Assembly (NCBI GenBank): GCA_018061005.1 | Contig: JAGOVA010000001.1 | Location: 62,001 to 126,000, forward strand | DNA from: Sterolibacterium sp. | GTDB taxonomy: Bacteria > Pseudomonadota > Gammaproteobacteria > Burkholderiales > Rhodocyclaceae | Direction of reading: 5' to 3' | DNA: 64,000 bases | Shown: positions 1 to 9,494 of the stretch, in pieces | Layout: each line of letters starts with the position of its first letter | Position numbering within the stretch: position 1 is the first letter of the stretch | Position numbers and translations under genes: made by a program | Notes under the pieces: generated by a model | Seen by the model: the letters and a program-made list of their open reading frames with translations, nothing else | Told to the model about the DNA's origin: nothing | The model's database searches: none

Positions 1-662
1 AATGTGGCGCGGCGCGGGCGGGGATCGCTGCCCCTTCGGCTAACCGTTTTGGCCGGATCAGCCCGACCACAGCAGCGCATGTGCGTGAGGAACTCGGCGA
101 ACGGGTAGCACTCATCCTCGATGGCGGACCGTGTCTCGTAGGCATTGAATCCACCATCGTTGATCTGACCGGCGCCGTGCCGCGCATCCTGCGCCCGGGT
201 GCCATCAGTGCGGCGGCACTGGAAGCGGTACTGGGCGTACCCGGCGTCACGTTAGATCACCACAGCAGCACGCCGTTGGCGGCTGGAATCGCAACGGGGC
301 TCGAGCCTCCGCGCGTTTCTGGCACACTGGCCGCGCATTACGCGCCCAGCACGCCGTTAAGTCTGCTAGGGGCTGACGCGTTGTACGACACCCTGCAGGC
401 ACTCAGCCCGGGTGAGCGTTGCGCGGTGCTGGCATTTCAGTCAGCACCTGAAAAACTGCCGGAAGGTGTGTTGTGGCAGAGTGCGCCAGACAATGCGACA
501 GCCTACGCGCACGACCTGTACGCCACGCTGCGTCGGCTTGATGCGGCGGGGTGTGATCGCATTCTCGTTGAAATGCCGCCCAGTTCGGTCGCATGGCGCG
601 CGGTGGTGGATCGTCTGCAGCGTGCCGCCTGTGGCTCAGGCGTGAGCGACGAGATGCCCTGA
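1..662 (+). CDS. L-threonylcarbamoyladenylate synthase, Sua5 type (3' part)
   Basis: The gene enters the window already open (reading frame begins at base 3) and ends at TGA 660-662; its 5' end is missing. The first visible residues include the APSANRFGRISPT stretch characteristic of YrdC/Sua5 proteins, before an internal GTG at 81. The family makes threonylcarbamoyl-AMP from threonine, bicarbonate and ATP for t6A37 modification of ANN-decoding tRNAs. The visible part continues past the YrdC fold (IESTIVDLTG, RPGAIS) into a linker with HYAPSTPL and a C-terminal Sua5 domain, so this is the long Sua5 form rather than short TsaC. It converges with the outer-membrane gene that follows. The family call is firm; the full length is unknown. 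Confidence 0.9.
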   Translation, partial: CGAARAGIAAPSANRFGRISPTTAAHVREELGERVALILDGGPCLVGIESTIVDLTGAVPRILRPGAISAAALEAVLGVPGVTLDHHSSTPLAAGIATGLEPPRVSGTLAAHYAPSTPLSLLGADALYDTLQALSPGERCAVLAFQSAPEKLPEGVLWQSAPDNATAYAHDLYATLRRLDAAGCDRILVEMPPSSVAWRAVVDRLQRAACGSGVSDEMP

Positions 663-689
663 GCGCCACGCAGGCGCAGGGTGTTCGGA

Positions 690-1403
690 TCAGAACTTTG
701 CGCTGACACCCACGGAAGTCAGATTGACGTCGGTAACCCCGGTGGTTTCCTTGCTGCCGATGCGCGGGTATTTTTCAAATTCGGCACGCACGCCAAAGAT
801 GTCATTGACCTTGTAATTGGCACCTACACCATAGGTGGCAATCCAGCGATGCTCAGTGGCATTGGTCGCCAGACTGAAGCCCGCGCCGCCGTCATGCGAG
901 CGGATTTCGGCATGCATCAGCCCCAACTTGCCCAAGAGGGATAGCCGGTCGTTGATCTGGTGCGAGCCCACCCCGGTGACATTCCAGCCGCTGATTTTGG
1001 ATATGCGCGTAGACGCAAAGGGTTCGTAGGTGGTTTGTCCACCCACGACACCGACGAACGGTGGCAGGAACACTGGAACGGCAAATGAGCCGGAGGCCAG
1101 GTAACTTGAGGCATAACGGGTTTTCCCCAGATCCACATAGCCGCCTTCAATCGCCCAGCGTGGCGAGAATTCGTAACCGATCTGCAACTTGAATGCGCCG
1201 CCTACGTTGTCTTGCGTGGATTGCAAGTTCTTGATGCTTAATCCACTATTGAGGATGAGATCGTTGTTCGTATTTTGCAGCGGCGTATGGATGATATTCG
1301 ACTGACCGATCGACGCGACGAAATAGGTGTCCGTGGTCAGTTCGAGTGCCTGGGCGGATGAGGCGAGCGCAAGCAGGGCAAAAGTGGCGGCAGATCGCTT
1401 CAT
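690..1403 (-). CDS. outer-membrane beta-barrel protein (OmpA/OmpW-like)
   Basis: A 237-residue protein with a clear signal peptide (MKRSAATFALLALASSAQA, cleavage before LE) followed by alternating beta-strand segments, and ending in phenylalanine (GVSAKF) as expected for BAM-dependent barrels. Its size fits an 8-stranded barrel of the OMP_b-brl / OmpW-like group. ATG at 1403 is chosen over an upstream in-frame TTG because it starts the signal peptide and has GGAG about nine bases upstream. It lies 93 bp downstream of the flavin dehydrogenase on the same strand, so it could share its transcript; a role in uptake of a hydrophobic substrate for those enzymes is only inference. Confidence 0.75.
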   Translation of the reverse strand: MKRSAATFALLALASSAQALELTTDTYFVASIGQSNIIHTPLQNTNNDLILNSGLSIKNLQSTQDNVGGAFKLQIGYEFSPRWAIEGGYVDLGKTRYASSYLASGSFAVPVFLPPFVGVVGGQTTYEPFASTRISKISGWNVTGVGSHQINDRLSLLGKLGLMHAEIRSHDGGAGFSLATNATEHRWIATYGVGANYKVNDIFGVRAEFEKYPRIGSKETTGVTDVNLTSVGVSAKF

Positions 1404-1496
1404 CAGGACTCCAAGTGGCAGGTAAAAACGCGATGTTAGCAAAATTTGTAGTCTTAGCGGGAAACGTTGCGGCACAGACGATGCCCGAGCCGGGTT

Positions 1497-3158
1497 TCAG
1501 CGGCCTGTGGCGATATGCCGTCCGGCGCGTCGACCGCTGAACAGGCCATCCGCCAGTGAGAGGCCGCTGATGTAAGTGTGCGCACACAGGCCGACCGCAT
1601 TGCGCCCGGCGGCGTAGAGGTTCGGGATCGTGGTGCCGTTTTCATCGATGACCTGGCCGCTCTCCTCGTCCACACAAAGGCCGCCGAGGGTCAGTGTGGG
1701 GCAGGGAAATTTCGAACCGATACTGATATCCATTGCGTAAAAGCAACCATTGCCGATGGCTACACGGTATTTGTCGGGTTTGGCAAACTCGTCTGGTAGC
1801 CCTTGGCTGATGCGCTGATTGTAGGCTTGCAGCGTGCCAGCCAGCGTCTCAGCGGGCAGGCCAAGCTTGCTGGCCAGATCGGCCAGGCTGGCGGCTTTGA
1901 CGGTGCAGCGGAAGATGTAGACCAGCGCCATCAATTTTTGAATCAGTGCCAGATGGTGGTCGTTGCGTAGTTGCGCCCAGGCATCGCGCATCAAGGACTG
2001 ATCAAAGATCAGCCAGCCGCGTCCGCCGCTTTTCTCCAGCATTTCATCGGCGACGGTCGCCCCGTAGAGGGCTTCATTGCACAAACGCTGCCCTTGAGTA
2101 CCCACGGCGATGGCTTTCAGCCAGGCGTGCGGCGGTGCAAAAAACCGCCAGTAGGTCAGGCGCTCAATGCGTCCGCTCGCCGCCCCTTGTGCCAGACCCA
2201 GACGGATACCGCTCCCGTTGCAATCCTCGCCCAGTGCGTGCGGTGTAAGCAGGGGGTGGCCGGTGGCCTGCTCGACCATCGCCTTGTTGAAAATAAAACC
2301 ACCGGCACTCAGCAGCACGCCTTTTTTGATCCGCACCGATTGCTCACGATCGAACGTCTGAAACAGGTTAGCGAGTGCTCGCAGTGGTGCTCCTGCCCGT
2401 GGCTGGCCGATGTTGAGTTTGCTGGCCGCTTTGTTCAGCGCGTCGCGCAGCGCCTTGAAGAGGCCAGATTGCGCGCCCAGGCGGTAGCGCAGACCGATGA
2501 TGTTGTTCTGGCTATCGACGATCAGCTGGCGAACTTCGGCGTAACTTTGCACGGTGATGTGGCGGTTCTCGCGCATTGCTTTCAGCAAGGGCCCCATCAT
2601 GGCCGGGCCGCCAAAGTAACCGCCGCCCTGGGTCACATGGCCACGTGCAGCGGGGGTGGTGTTGGCGTTGTAGGGGGCGTAAGCCTCGTTCCCCGAGTGG
2701 TAGAGACCCCAGGTGCCGCCGGGAAAGGAGTTTTTTTCCTTGTAATAGCGGCTGCCAAAACGCACACCGAAACTTTCCAGCCATTCGAGGTTGGCCACGC
2801 TGTCCTCACAGAAACGTCGCAATGTGGCCTCCGACACCACTCCGCCGACCTGGATTTTCAGGTACTCGTACATATTCTCCGGCGTATCTTCGATGCCCGC
2901 CTCACGTTGCTGGCGCGTGCCACCGCCGGCATAGACTACTCCGCCCGACAAACCCGAGGCGCCGCCGCCGGCTAACCGGTCGAGCGCCAGAACATCAACG
3001 CCGTGGTTGGCGGCCTCCAGTGCGGCTGCCGCACCGGCGATGCCCAGGCCGACGATGGCGACATCCGCGTGACGATCCCACGGATGCTGGTCAGGGTGTT
3101 GGAGCACCAGCGGTTCGCTGATCGGAACGTGCTGATTGGCGCGGGCGTCGAATTTCAT
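1497..3158 (-). CDS. FAD-dependent dehydrogenase, fumarate reductase/3-ketosteroid dehydrogenase-like
   Basis: A 553-residue flavoprotein. The FAD dinucleotide-binding motif GLGIAG is at residues 37-42, followed by DVLALDRLAGGGAS, and the C-terminal FAD-closing segment (YAAGRNAVGL then SGLSLADGLFSGRRAG) is present. This layout matches the FAD_binding_2 family, which includes fumarate reductase flavoproteins and 3-ketosteroid dehydrogenases; residues do not let me choose a substrate. There is no signal peptide or haem motif, so it should be cytoplasmic. It lies 104 bp downstream of the nitronate-monooxygenase-like gene on the same strand, suggesting a joint flavin-based redox module. The molecular class is sure; the substrate is unknown. 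Confidence 0.8.
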   Translation of the reverse strand: MKFDARANQHVPISEPLVLQHPDQHPWDRHADVAIVGLGIAGAAAALEAANHGVDVLALDRLAGGGASGLSGGVVYAGGGTRQQREAGIEDTPENMYEYLKIQVGGVVSEATLRRFCEDSVANLEWLESFGVRFGSRYYKEKNSFPGGTWGLYHSGNEAYAPYNANTTPAARGHVTQGGGYFGGPAMMGPLLKAMRENRHITVQSYAEVRQLIVDSQNNIIGLRYRLGAQSGLFKALRDALNKAASKLNIGQPRAGAPLRALANLFQTFDREQSVRIKKGVLLSAGGFIFNKAMVEQATGHPLLTPHALGEDCNGSGIRLGLAQGAASGRIERLTYWRFFAPPHAWLKAIAVGTQGQRLCNEALYGATVADEMLEKSGGRGWLIFDQSLMRDAWAQLRNDHHLALIQKLMALVYIFRCTVKAASLADLASKLGLPAETLAGTLQAYNQRISQGLPDEFAKPDKYRVAIGNGCFYAMDISIGSKFPCPTLTLGGLCVDEESGQVIDENGTTIPNLYAAGRNAVGLCAHTYISGLSLADGLFSGRRAGRHIATGR

Positions 3159-3262
3159 GGGGGCGGCAAACGAGAGTCAAGAAAAAGCCGGAAGCACGGG
3201 AGCGCGCATCCGGCCGAGGTAGGGCGGCTGATCCAGGGGATCAAGCGGCCAGTTTGTTCAGA

Positions 3263-4507
3263 TTATTCAGGCAAGGCAATTTTATGGTCGACGCTGTACT
3301 GATAATCGCGGAACACATGTTCAGCGGTGAGGATCTGATAACTGCCGTCGGCCAGCTGGCGTGTGGTGTCCTTCAGCCGGTAGGTGTAGTGGCCACAGGT
3401 CCAGCAATCGAAATTCCGCATGTGGGTGCACAGACAGGTCTTATCCATCACCCGCAGGTTCTTGCCATCGGGATGCGCTGCCAGCTCGCGGTTGTAGGCG
3501 GTGATATAGGCACAGCTGCCATTGCCGTCGAGCAGATAGCCAAAGGCTTCGCAATTCGGGCGGATCCCCGAGCCGATGGCCGGGCTGTTCTTCAGCATCC
3601 GCATGGGATAACCGGTCGGTGAAACGGCATTGACCTCGATATCCTGCTCGCGCGCCTTGAAATATTCCTGCTGCGCTTTTTCGGGCAGGCCACACTCCTG
3701 GGTGACGGTGAAGCGTGTTGACACTTGCACCGCCGCCGCGCCGTTTTCGAGGAAGGCGGTGGCATCCGAGCCGGTGAAAATGCCCCCCGCCGGGATCAGC
3801 GGAATGTTGAGCTGTTCGGCCTTCAGCCAGGCCTGGATTTCAGCGACGATGGTGGCCAGATCAAATTGAGCCCAGTCCATGCCAAAGCCCAGATGCCCCC
3901 CCGCCAGCGGGCCTTCGACCACGACGAAATCGGGCAGACGGTTGAGGCGGGCGTTCTTGCGCAGGAACAGTTGCAGCGCGCGCAGCGAGGAAACGATGAT
4001 CCCCAGATGGGCATCGCGAAAACGTGGGTGGTCTTCGATCAGGGCGAACGAGCCCAGATGCAAGCCGGCCGAGAGGGTGATGCCGTCGATGCCGACATCC
4101 AGCGCGGCTTTCAGACGCACCCGCAGGGTTTCGCGCGGCGCGTTCATGGTGAGCTTTTCCATGCAATTCACGAACACCATGCCCGGGCCGCGTTTGGCCT
4201 CCATGGTTTTGCCGACGTGATTGCGCGAGGCTTCGTCGAGCAGACCAAGATCGAACTGCACCTCGGATTTGTCGACGTTGGCGACGTTGTATTTGTACTG
4301 CTTGAGTTTGTCGCGAACAAAATGGGTCTTGAAGCGACGATCGGAGACGGTGGGCACCATCGCATCGGAAATATGCCCCACCCCGCCCAGACGCGCGACT
4401 TCCAGCGCCAGATCGGCGGTGGAAATATCTACACCCATCCCACCCAGCATGATCGGCACCAGTTCGTGTTTGCCGAAAATCAGACGGAAATCATCCACTC
4501 GTTTCAT
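3263..4507 (-). CDS. nitronate monooxygenase-like FMN oxidoreductase with C-terminal Cys cluster
   Basis: A 414-residue TIM-barrel flavoprotein of the NMO/2-nitropropane dioxygenase family. Visible family features are the N-terminal IMLGGMGVDIS, EGPLAGGHLGF, the phosphate-binding IPAGGIFTGSDA and VQVSTRF. Members oxidise nitronates or act as NAD(P)H:quinone or enoyl reductases; in degradative loci the true substrate is often different. An unusual feature is a roughly 55-residue C-terminal extension with clustered cysteines (CLCTHMRNFDCWTCGHYTYR), which could bind a metal or an Fe-S centre. The start has AAGGAAAA just upstream. It is the promoter-proximal gene of a pair with the flavin dehydrogenase. 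Confidence 0.8.
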   Translation of the reverse strand: MKRVDDFRLIFGKHELVPIMLGGMGVDISTADLALEVARLGGVGHISDAMVPTVSDRRFKTHFVRDKLKQYKYNVANVDKSEVQFDLGLLDEASRNHVGKTMEAKRGPGMVFVNCMEKLTMNAPRETLRVRLKAALDVGIDGITLSAGLHLGSFALIEDHPRFRDAHLGIIVSSLRALQLFLRKNARLNRLPDFVVVEGPLAGGHLGFGMDWAQFDLATIVAEIQAWLKAEQLNIPLIPAGGIFTGSDATAFLENGAAAVQVSTRFTVTQECGLPEKAQQEYFKAREQDIEVNAVSPTGYPMRMLKNSPAIGSGIRPNCEAFGYLLDGNGSCAYITAYNRELAAHPDGKNLRVMDKTCLCTHMRNFDCWTCGHYTYRLKDTTRQLADGSYQILTAEHVFRDYQYSVDHKIALPE

Positions 4508-4577
4508 CGTTTTCCTTTTCCGCCCGGCGTTGGCCGATCCGCCTTTTTACAGGATTTTACAATTTTGACCGACTATT

Positions 4578-6404
4578 CTATTCAACCGTCACCGACTTGG
4601 CGAGATTGCGTGGTTTGTCGACATCCGTCCCCTTGACCAGGGCCACATGATAAGCCAGCAACTGCAGTGCCACCACATGCAGAACCGGCGAGAGCAGGCC
4701 GTAATGCTCGGGCAGACGCAGCACATGCACCCCGTCACTCTCGACGACTTCGCTGTCGGCATCGGCAAACACATACAGTTCACCGCCGCGCGCAGCGACT
4801 TCCTGCAGGTTGGATTTGAGCTTTTCCAGCAGATTGTCGTTGGGGGCGATGGCAATCACCGGCATTTCCTGATCGACCAGCGCCAGGGGACCATGTTTGA
4901 GTTCGCCCGCCGGGTAGCCTTCGGCATGAATGTAGGAGATTTCCTTGAGCTTCAGCGCGCCTTCCAGGGCAATCGGGTAATGCGGGCCACGGCCGAGGAA
5001 CAGCGCGTGACGTTTGTCGGCAAAGCGATGCGCCCAATGCTGGATGGCGGGTTCGAGTTCGAGTACTTTTTTCACGGCCAGCGGCAGATGGCGCAAGGCG
5101 ACGAGGAAGCTGCTCTCCTCAACGGCAGACAGGCGGCCATTTTGCCGCGCCAGCGTGGCGGCGAGCAGGAACAGCGCGGCCAGCTGGGTGGTGAAGGCTT
5201 TGGTTGAGGCGACACCGATTTCCGGGCCGGCACGGGTGAGAAAGCGCAACGCGCAGGCACGGACGATGGCCGATTCCGCGACATTGCAGATCGCCAGCGT
5301 GCGCTTCATGCCCTGCTTGACGGCATGCTGGATGGCGGCCAGCGTGTCGGCGGTTTCGCCGGATTGTGAAATGGCGACGACCAGCTGATCAGGATCCGCC
5401 ACTGAGATGCGATAGCGGTATTCGCTGGCAATTTCCACGCTGCAGGGGATGCCGGCCAGCTGTTCGATCCAGTAGCGCGCCACCAGACCCGAGTGATAAC
5501 TGGTGCCGCAGGCGAGAATCAGCACGGAACGGGGGGAACGCAGCAATTCCGGCGCATCTGTGCCGAACAGGTTCGCCGAAAAGCTTTGTGCGGATGCCGC
5601 ACTGCCCAGCATTTCCAGCGTATTGGCGAGTGCTGCGGGCTGTTCGAAGATTTCCTTCTGCATGTAATGCTGGAAGGTGCCCAGTTCGACGGCATCCGCC
5701 GACAGCGTGCTTTCATGGCAAGCGCGTTCGACCGGCGCGCCATCTTGCCGCAGGATGCGATAACCCGTGGCCTGCAGTTCGGCCAGATCGCCGTCTTCCA
5801 GATACACCATGCGCCGCGTGACCTGCAGCAATGCCGAGGCATCGGAGGCCGCATACACGCCCTCTTCCGCCACCCCGAGCAGCAGGGGTGCGCCCTGGCG
5901 CGCCACGATGAGCCGGTTTTCCTGTTCGCGCAACACGCCGATGGCATAAGCACCGACCAGCTTTGTGGTGGCCAGACGCACGGCATCGAGCAGATCCGGG
6001 GTGGTCTTGAGCAGCGCGTGGATCAGATGCACGATGACTTCGGTATCGGTGTCCGAGGTGAACACATAGCCCTGGGCGGTCAGTTGCTGTTTGATTTCGG
6101 CATAATTTTCGATGATGCCGTTATGCACCACGGCCAGCCCGCCTGAAATATGCGGATGGGCATTGCGCTCGGCAGGCACGCCGTGTGTAGCCCAGCGGGT
6201 GTGGGCGATCCCCAGTGCTGCGCTGCGGCCTTCAGCCTGAGCGGCCAGTTCGGCCACGCGCCCCACACTGCGCAAGCGACTGAGTTGCGGGTCGAGGATG
6301 GCGAGCCCTGCGGAGTCATAACCACGATACTCGAGCTTGCGCAGTCCTTCGATGAGGACAGGAACAATGTTGCGCCGGGCAATGGCAGCGACGATTCCAC
6401 ACAT
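4578..6404 (-). CDS. glmS: glutamine--fructose-6-phosphate aminotransferase (isomerizing)
   Basis: A 608-residue full-length GlmS catalysing fructose-6-P plus glutamine to glucosamine-6-P, the first step to UDP-GlcNAc for peptidoglycan and LPS. The N-terminal glutaminase starts MCGIVAAI with the nucleophile Cys2 exposed after Met removal, followed by [10 protein letters not shown]. Two SIS sugar-isomerase domains follow (ACGTSYHSG and SQSGETADT in the first), and the C-terminus LAKSVTVE is the conserved active-site tail. It lies 20 bp downstream of glmU on the same strand, so glmU-glmS form an operon. No ribozyme or riboswitch was recognised upstream. Confidence 0.97.
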   Translation of the reverse strand: MCGIVAAIARRNIVPVLIEGLRKLEYRGYDSAGLAILDPQLSRLRSVGRVAELAAQAEGRSAALGIAHTRWATHGVPAERNAHPHISGGLAVVHNGIIENYAEIKQQLTAQGYVFTSDTDTEVIVHLIHALLKTTPDLLDAVRLATTKLVGAYAIGVLREQENRLIVARQGAPLLLGVAEEGVYAASDASALLQVTRRMVYLEDGDLAELQATGYRILRQDGAPVERACHESTLSADAVELGTFQHYMQKEIFEQPAALANTLEMLGSAASAQSFSANLFGTDAPELLRSPRSVLILACGTSYHSGLVARYWIEQLAGIPCSVEIASEYRYRISVADPDQLVVAISQSGETADTLAAIQHAVKQGMKRTLAICNVAESAIVRACALRFLTRAGPEIGVASTKAFTTQLAALFLLAATLARQNGRLSAVEESSFLVALRHLPLAVKKVLELEPAIQHWAHRFADKRHALFLGRGPHYPIALEGALKLKEISYIHAEGYPAGELKHGPLALVDQEMPVIAIAPNDNLLEKLKSNLQEVAARGGELYVFADADSEVVESDGVHVLRLPEHYGLLSPVLHVVALQLLAYHVALVKGTDVDKPRNLAKSVTVE

Positions 6405-6424
6405 GTTTTGTCAGCCTTGATGAG

Positions 6425-7801
6425 TTAGTTTTTGGCGGCCTTGAGTGGCCGCTTCCAGCCCGGCACGGTGAGCTGACGTGCACGCGAAATGGTCAGGGTG
6501 TCAGCTTCGGCATCTTTCGTCAGCGTGGTTCCCGCACCCAGTGTGGCACCACGGCGCACGGTGACGGGGGCAACCAGCTGGGTATCCGAGCCGATGAACA
6601 CGTCATCCTCGATGACCGTGCGATGCTTGTTCGCGCCATCGTAGTTGCAGGTGATGGTTCCCGCGCCAATATTCACGCGGCTGCCGATGGTGGCATCGCC
6701 CACATAGGCCAGATGATTGGCCTTGGAGTGATCGGCGATGGTGCTGTTTTTAATTTCGACAAAATTGCCGATATGCACCTCGTTGCCCAGTTGGGCACCG
6801 GGGCGCAGGCGGGCATAGGGGCCGATGGCATTGTCGCAGCCCACGATGGCGGTATCGATGTGGCTGAAGGCGGCAATGCGCGTCCCGGCACCGATGCGGA
6901 CATCTTTCAGCACGCAGTTCGGGCCGATCTCAACCCGCTCGCCCAGTTCGACGTGGCCTTCAAAAAGACAGTTGGCATCGATGAACACATCGCGTCCGCA
7001 GTGCAGTTCGCCACGCACGTCGATGCGTGCCGGGTCGGCCAGACGCACGCCCTGCTCCAGCAGCTGATCGGCGATGTTGCGCTGGTGTATCCGTTCAAGG
7101 GCGACCAGTTGCGCCGGGCTGTTCACGCCTTCGGTCTCCCAGGCATCTTGCGGCTGTGCGGTGTGGATGGGCAGGCCGTCCTGCACCGCCAGGCCGATGA
7201 TGTCGGTCAGGTAATACTCGCCTTGTGCGTTCTGCTTGCCCAGCCCCGGCAGCCAGCGACAGAGGGCGGCCGTGGGGGCAAAGAGGATGCCGGTGTTGGT
7301 TTCGTGGATCGCCCGTTCTTCGGGGCTGGCATCCTTTTCTTCGACGATGCGCTGCACCGCACCCGTAGCGGCACGCACGATGCGGCCATAGCCGTGCGGA
7401 TTCGTGAGGTTAGCCGTCAGCAAGGCGAGTTGGTCTTGTTTGGTGGCTGTGGTGGCTGTGGCGATCAGGCGTTGCAAGGTGGCGACACGGGTCAGCGGCA
7501 CATCGCCATAAAGGATCAGCGTCGGCTGGGTCGGGTCGAGATGCGGCAAGGCCTGCAACACGGCATGGCCGGTGCCGAGCTGTTGTTCCTGCACCACCCA
7601 GGTCAGGTCGGGGGCGGTCAGACAAGCGCGTACCTGCTCGCCGCCATGGCCATGGACGACGCAGATCATGCCGGGCTGGAGCGCGCGTGCGGTGGCGATG
7701 ACGTGTGCCAGCAGGGGTCGCCCGGCCAGGCTGTGTAATACCTTGGGCAGGTCGGAGCGCATGCGCTTGCCCTGCCCGGCCGCGAGGATGACGATGTTCA
7801 T
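6425..7801 (-). CDS. glmU: bifunctional GlcNAc-1-P uridyltransferase / GlcN-1-P acetyltransferase
   Basis: A 458-residue bifunctional enzyme making UDP-GlcNAc from glucosamine-1-P. The N-terminal pyrophosphorylase has [11 protein letters not shown] at residues 6-16 with [11 protein letters not shown] after it; the C-terminal left-handed beta-helix has hexapeptide repeats and the acetyltransferase region [14 protein letters not shown] at 7801 is chosen because [11 protein letters not shown] is the canonical N-terminus; an in-frame extension to 7843 adds 14 unrelated residues that run into the neighbouring terminator. It is the first gene of the glmU-glmS operon. The upstream neighbour gltD is also minus strand and is separated by a terminator-like hairpin. 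Confidence 0.97.
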   Translation of the reverse strand: MNIVILAAGQGKRMRSDLPKVLHSLAGRPLLAHVIATARALQPGMICVVHGHGGEQVRACLTAPDLTWVVQEQQLGTGHAVLQALPHLDPTQPTLILYGDVPLTRVATLQRLIATATTATKQDQLALLTANLTNPHGYGRIVRAATGAVQRIVEEKDASPEERAIHETNTGILFAPTAALCRWLPGLGKQNAQGEYYLTDIIGLAVQDGLPIHTAQPQDAWETEGVNSPAQLVALERIHQRNIADQLLEQGVRLADPARIDVRGELHCGRDVFIDANCLFEGHVELGERVEIGPNCVLKDVRIGAGTRIAAFSHIDTAIVGCDNAIGPYARLRPGAQLGNEVHIGNFVEIKNSTIADHSKANHLAYVGDATIGSRVNIGAGTITCNYDGANKHRTVIEDDVFIGSDTQLVAPVTVRRGATLGAGTTLTKDAEADTLTISRARQLTVPGWKRPLKAAKN

Positions 7802-7841
7802 GAGAGCCGTTCTAGATTCCAACAGAGGCAAAGTAAAAGTC

Positions 7842-7877
7842 AAAAACGACTCGAAGCGTATTAACCCCGAGTCGTTT
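7842..7877 (-). terminator. intrinsic terminator downstream of gltD
   Basis: A perfect 10-bp inverted repeat, AAACGACTCG (7844-7853) and CGAGTCGTTT (7868-7877), separated by 14 bases. Read on the minus strand, the stem is followed by TTGACTTTT, giving a T-rich tract. It sits between the gltD stop (7919) and the glmU start (7801), in the right place to end the gltB-gltD transcript. Confidence 0.7.
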
Positions 7878-7918
7878 ATGTGAATTGTGTGAATTGTATG
7901 ACTTGTTACAGCAACAGT

Positions 7919-9367
7919 TTAACGTGGCAATGTGGTGCTGCCCATCAGAAATTCATCGACGGCGCGCGCGCACTGGCGACCTTCGCGGATCGCCCAGACC
8001 ACCAGCGACTGACCGCGGCGCATGTCACCGGCCGCAAACACCTTGGGCAGCGATGTCTGGTAAGCCTTGAGGCTGGGCGTGTCATCGGTGCTGGCCGCCA
8101 CGTTGCCACGGGCATCCTTGGGCACGCCAAAAGCTTCCAGCATGCTGGCCTGCGGGCCGAGGAAGCCCATGGCGAGGAACACCAGATCGGCGGGCAACTC
8201 GAATTCACTGCCCGGCACTTCGCTCATCTTGCCGTCTTTCCAGTCGAGGCGCACCAGCTGGATCGCCTTGAGCTTGCCTGCTTCCTTGCCTTTGCCCGCG
8301 ATGAATGCCTTGGTGCCGATGGCCCAATCCCGCGTACAACCTTCGTCGTGCGAGGAAGATGTGCGCAGTTTCATCGGCCAGTAAGGCCAGGTCAGCGGGC
8401 CATTTTCCCGCTCGGGCGGACGCGGCATCAGCTCGATTTGCGTGATGCTGGCCGCGCCGTGACGGTTCGAGGTGCCGACGCAATCCGAGCCGGTATCGCC
8501 ACCGCCGATGACGATTACATGCTTGCCCTTGGCATCGATCGGATTGGCGGCCAGATCGCCGGAAACCACGCGGTTTTGCTGGGCGAGGAACTGCATGGCG
8601 AAATGAACGCCTTCCAGTTCGCGGCCGGGTGCGGGCAGGTCACGCGGATTCTCTGCGCCGCCGGAGAGCACCACCGCATCGAATTCGGCCAGCAATTTTT
8701 CAGCCGGGACATCTTTGCCGATGTGCTGTTTAGTGCGGAACTCGACCCCTTCGGCCTGCATCTGCTTCATGCGGCGGTCGATGTGTGATTTTTCCAGCTT
8801 GAAATCAGGAATGCCAAAGCGCAGCAGGCCGCCGATGCGTTCGTTCTTCTCGAACAACACCACCGCGTGCCCGGCGCGTGCCAGTTGCTGCGAAGCGGCT
8901 AGCCCGGCCGGGCCGGAGCCGATCACCGCCACGCGCTTGCCAGTTTTTTGCGCCGAGAATTGCGGTGTGACCCAGCCCTCTTCCCAGCCTTTGTCGATGA
9001 TTGCATGCTCGATCGATTTGATGCCCACGGCATCGGCATTGATGTTGAGCGTACACGCCGCTTCGCACGGCGCGGGGCAGATGCGACCGGTGAATTCCGG
9101 GAAGTTATTGGTCGAGTGCAGAATTTCCAGTGCGCGCTTCCAGTCCTGGCGATAGACCAGATCATTCCAGTCCGGAATGATGTTGTTGACCGGGCAGCCA
9201 TTGCTGCAGAAAGGAATGCCGCAATCCATGCAGCGCGCACCCTGAACACCTGCCTGCTCGTCCGTCAGGTGGAGAACGAATTCCTTGTAATTCTTCAGTC
9301 GTTCGGCCACGCCGATCTGACCTTCAGAGAGCCGCTGGAATTCGAGAAAGCCAGTGATTTTGCCCAT
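7919..9367 (-). CDS. gltD: glutamate synthase (NADPH) small subunit
   Basis: A 482-residue beta subunit that passes electrons from NADPH to the large subunit for conversion of 2-oxoglutarate and glutamine to two glutamates. N-terminal cysteines for two 4Fe-4S clusters are at C46, C49, C54, C58 and C97, C101, C105. The FAD motif GSGPAG is at residues 150-155 and an NADPH-binding GGGDTGSDC follows near residue 285. Length is normal for the family. It lies downstream of gltB with a 127-bp gap that contains a palindromic repeat, and is followed by a terminator. With GltB it forms the ammonia-assimilation GOGAT enzyme. Confidence 0.96.
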   Translation of the reverse strand: MGKITGFLEFQRLSEGQIGVAERLKNYKEFVLHLTDEQAGVQGARCMDCGIPFCSNGCPVNNIIPDWNDLVYRQDWKRALEILHSTNNFPEFTGRICPAPCEAACTLNINADAVGIKSIEHAIIDKGWEEGWVTPQFSAQKTGKRVAVIGSGPAGLAASQQLARAGHAVVLFEKNERIGGLLRFGIPDFKLEKSHIDRRMKQMQAEGVEFRTKQHIGKDVPAEKLLAEFDAVVLSGGAENPRDLPAPGRELEGVHFAMQFLAQQNRVVSGDLAANPIDAKGKHVIVIGGGDTGSDCVGTSNRHGAASITQIELMPRPPERENGPLTWPYWPMKLRTSSSHDEGCTRDWAIGTKAFIAGKGKEAGKLKAIQLVRLDWKDGKMSEVPGSEFELPADLVFLAMGFLGPQASMLEAFGVPKDARGNVAASTDDTPSLKAYQTSLPKVFAAGDMRRGQSLVVWAIREGRQCARAVDEFLMGSTTLPR

Positions 9368-9451
9368 TATGCTGCCTCCGCCGAGCCGCTCTCAAGGAGC
9401 AGCAATACACTATAAGGAAGCCGCAGCTGTTGTCGTTGCGGCTGAACCGTC

Positions 9452-9491
9452 GTCACCCTTTCCCTCGGGGAAAGGGCTGGGGATAGGGTCG
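9452..9491. repeat. REP-like palindrome between gltB and gltD
   Basis: A 9-bp perfect palindrome CCCTTTCCC (9456-9464), loop TCG, GGGAAAGGG (9468-9476), flanked by TCA on one side and CTGGGGATAGGG on the other. The layout strongly resembles the dispersed intergenic element of CCCTCTCCC/GGGAGAGGG plus CTGGGGTGAGGG seen in many proteobacterial genomes. It lies inside the gltB-gltD transcript, where the hairpin could affect relative expression or RNA stability; that effect is inference. Confidence 0.6.
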
Positions 9492-9494
9492 TGC

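Noticed and set aside
6405..6424. glmS ribozyme or GlmZ-like target upstream of glmS
   Set aside because: Only 20 bp separate glmU and glmS, too short for a ribozyme, and these are not expected in betaproteobacteria.
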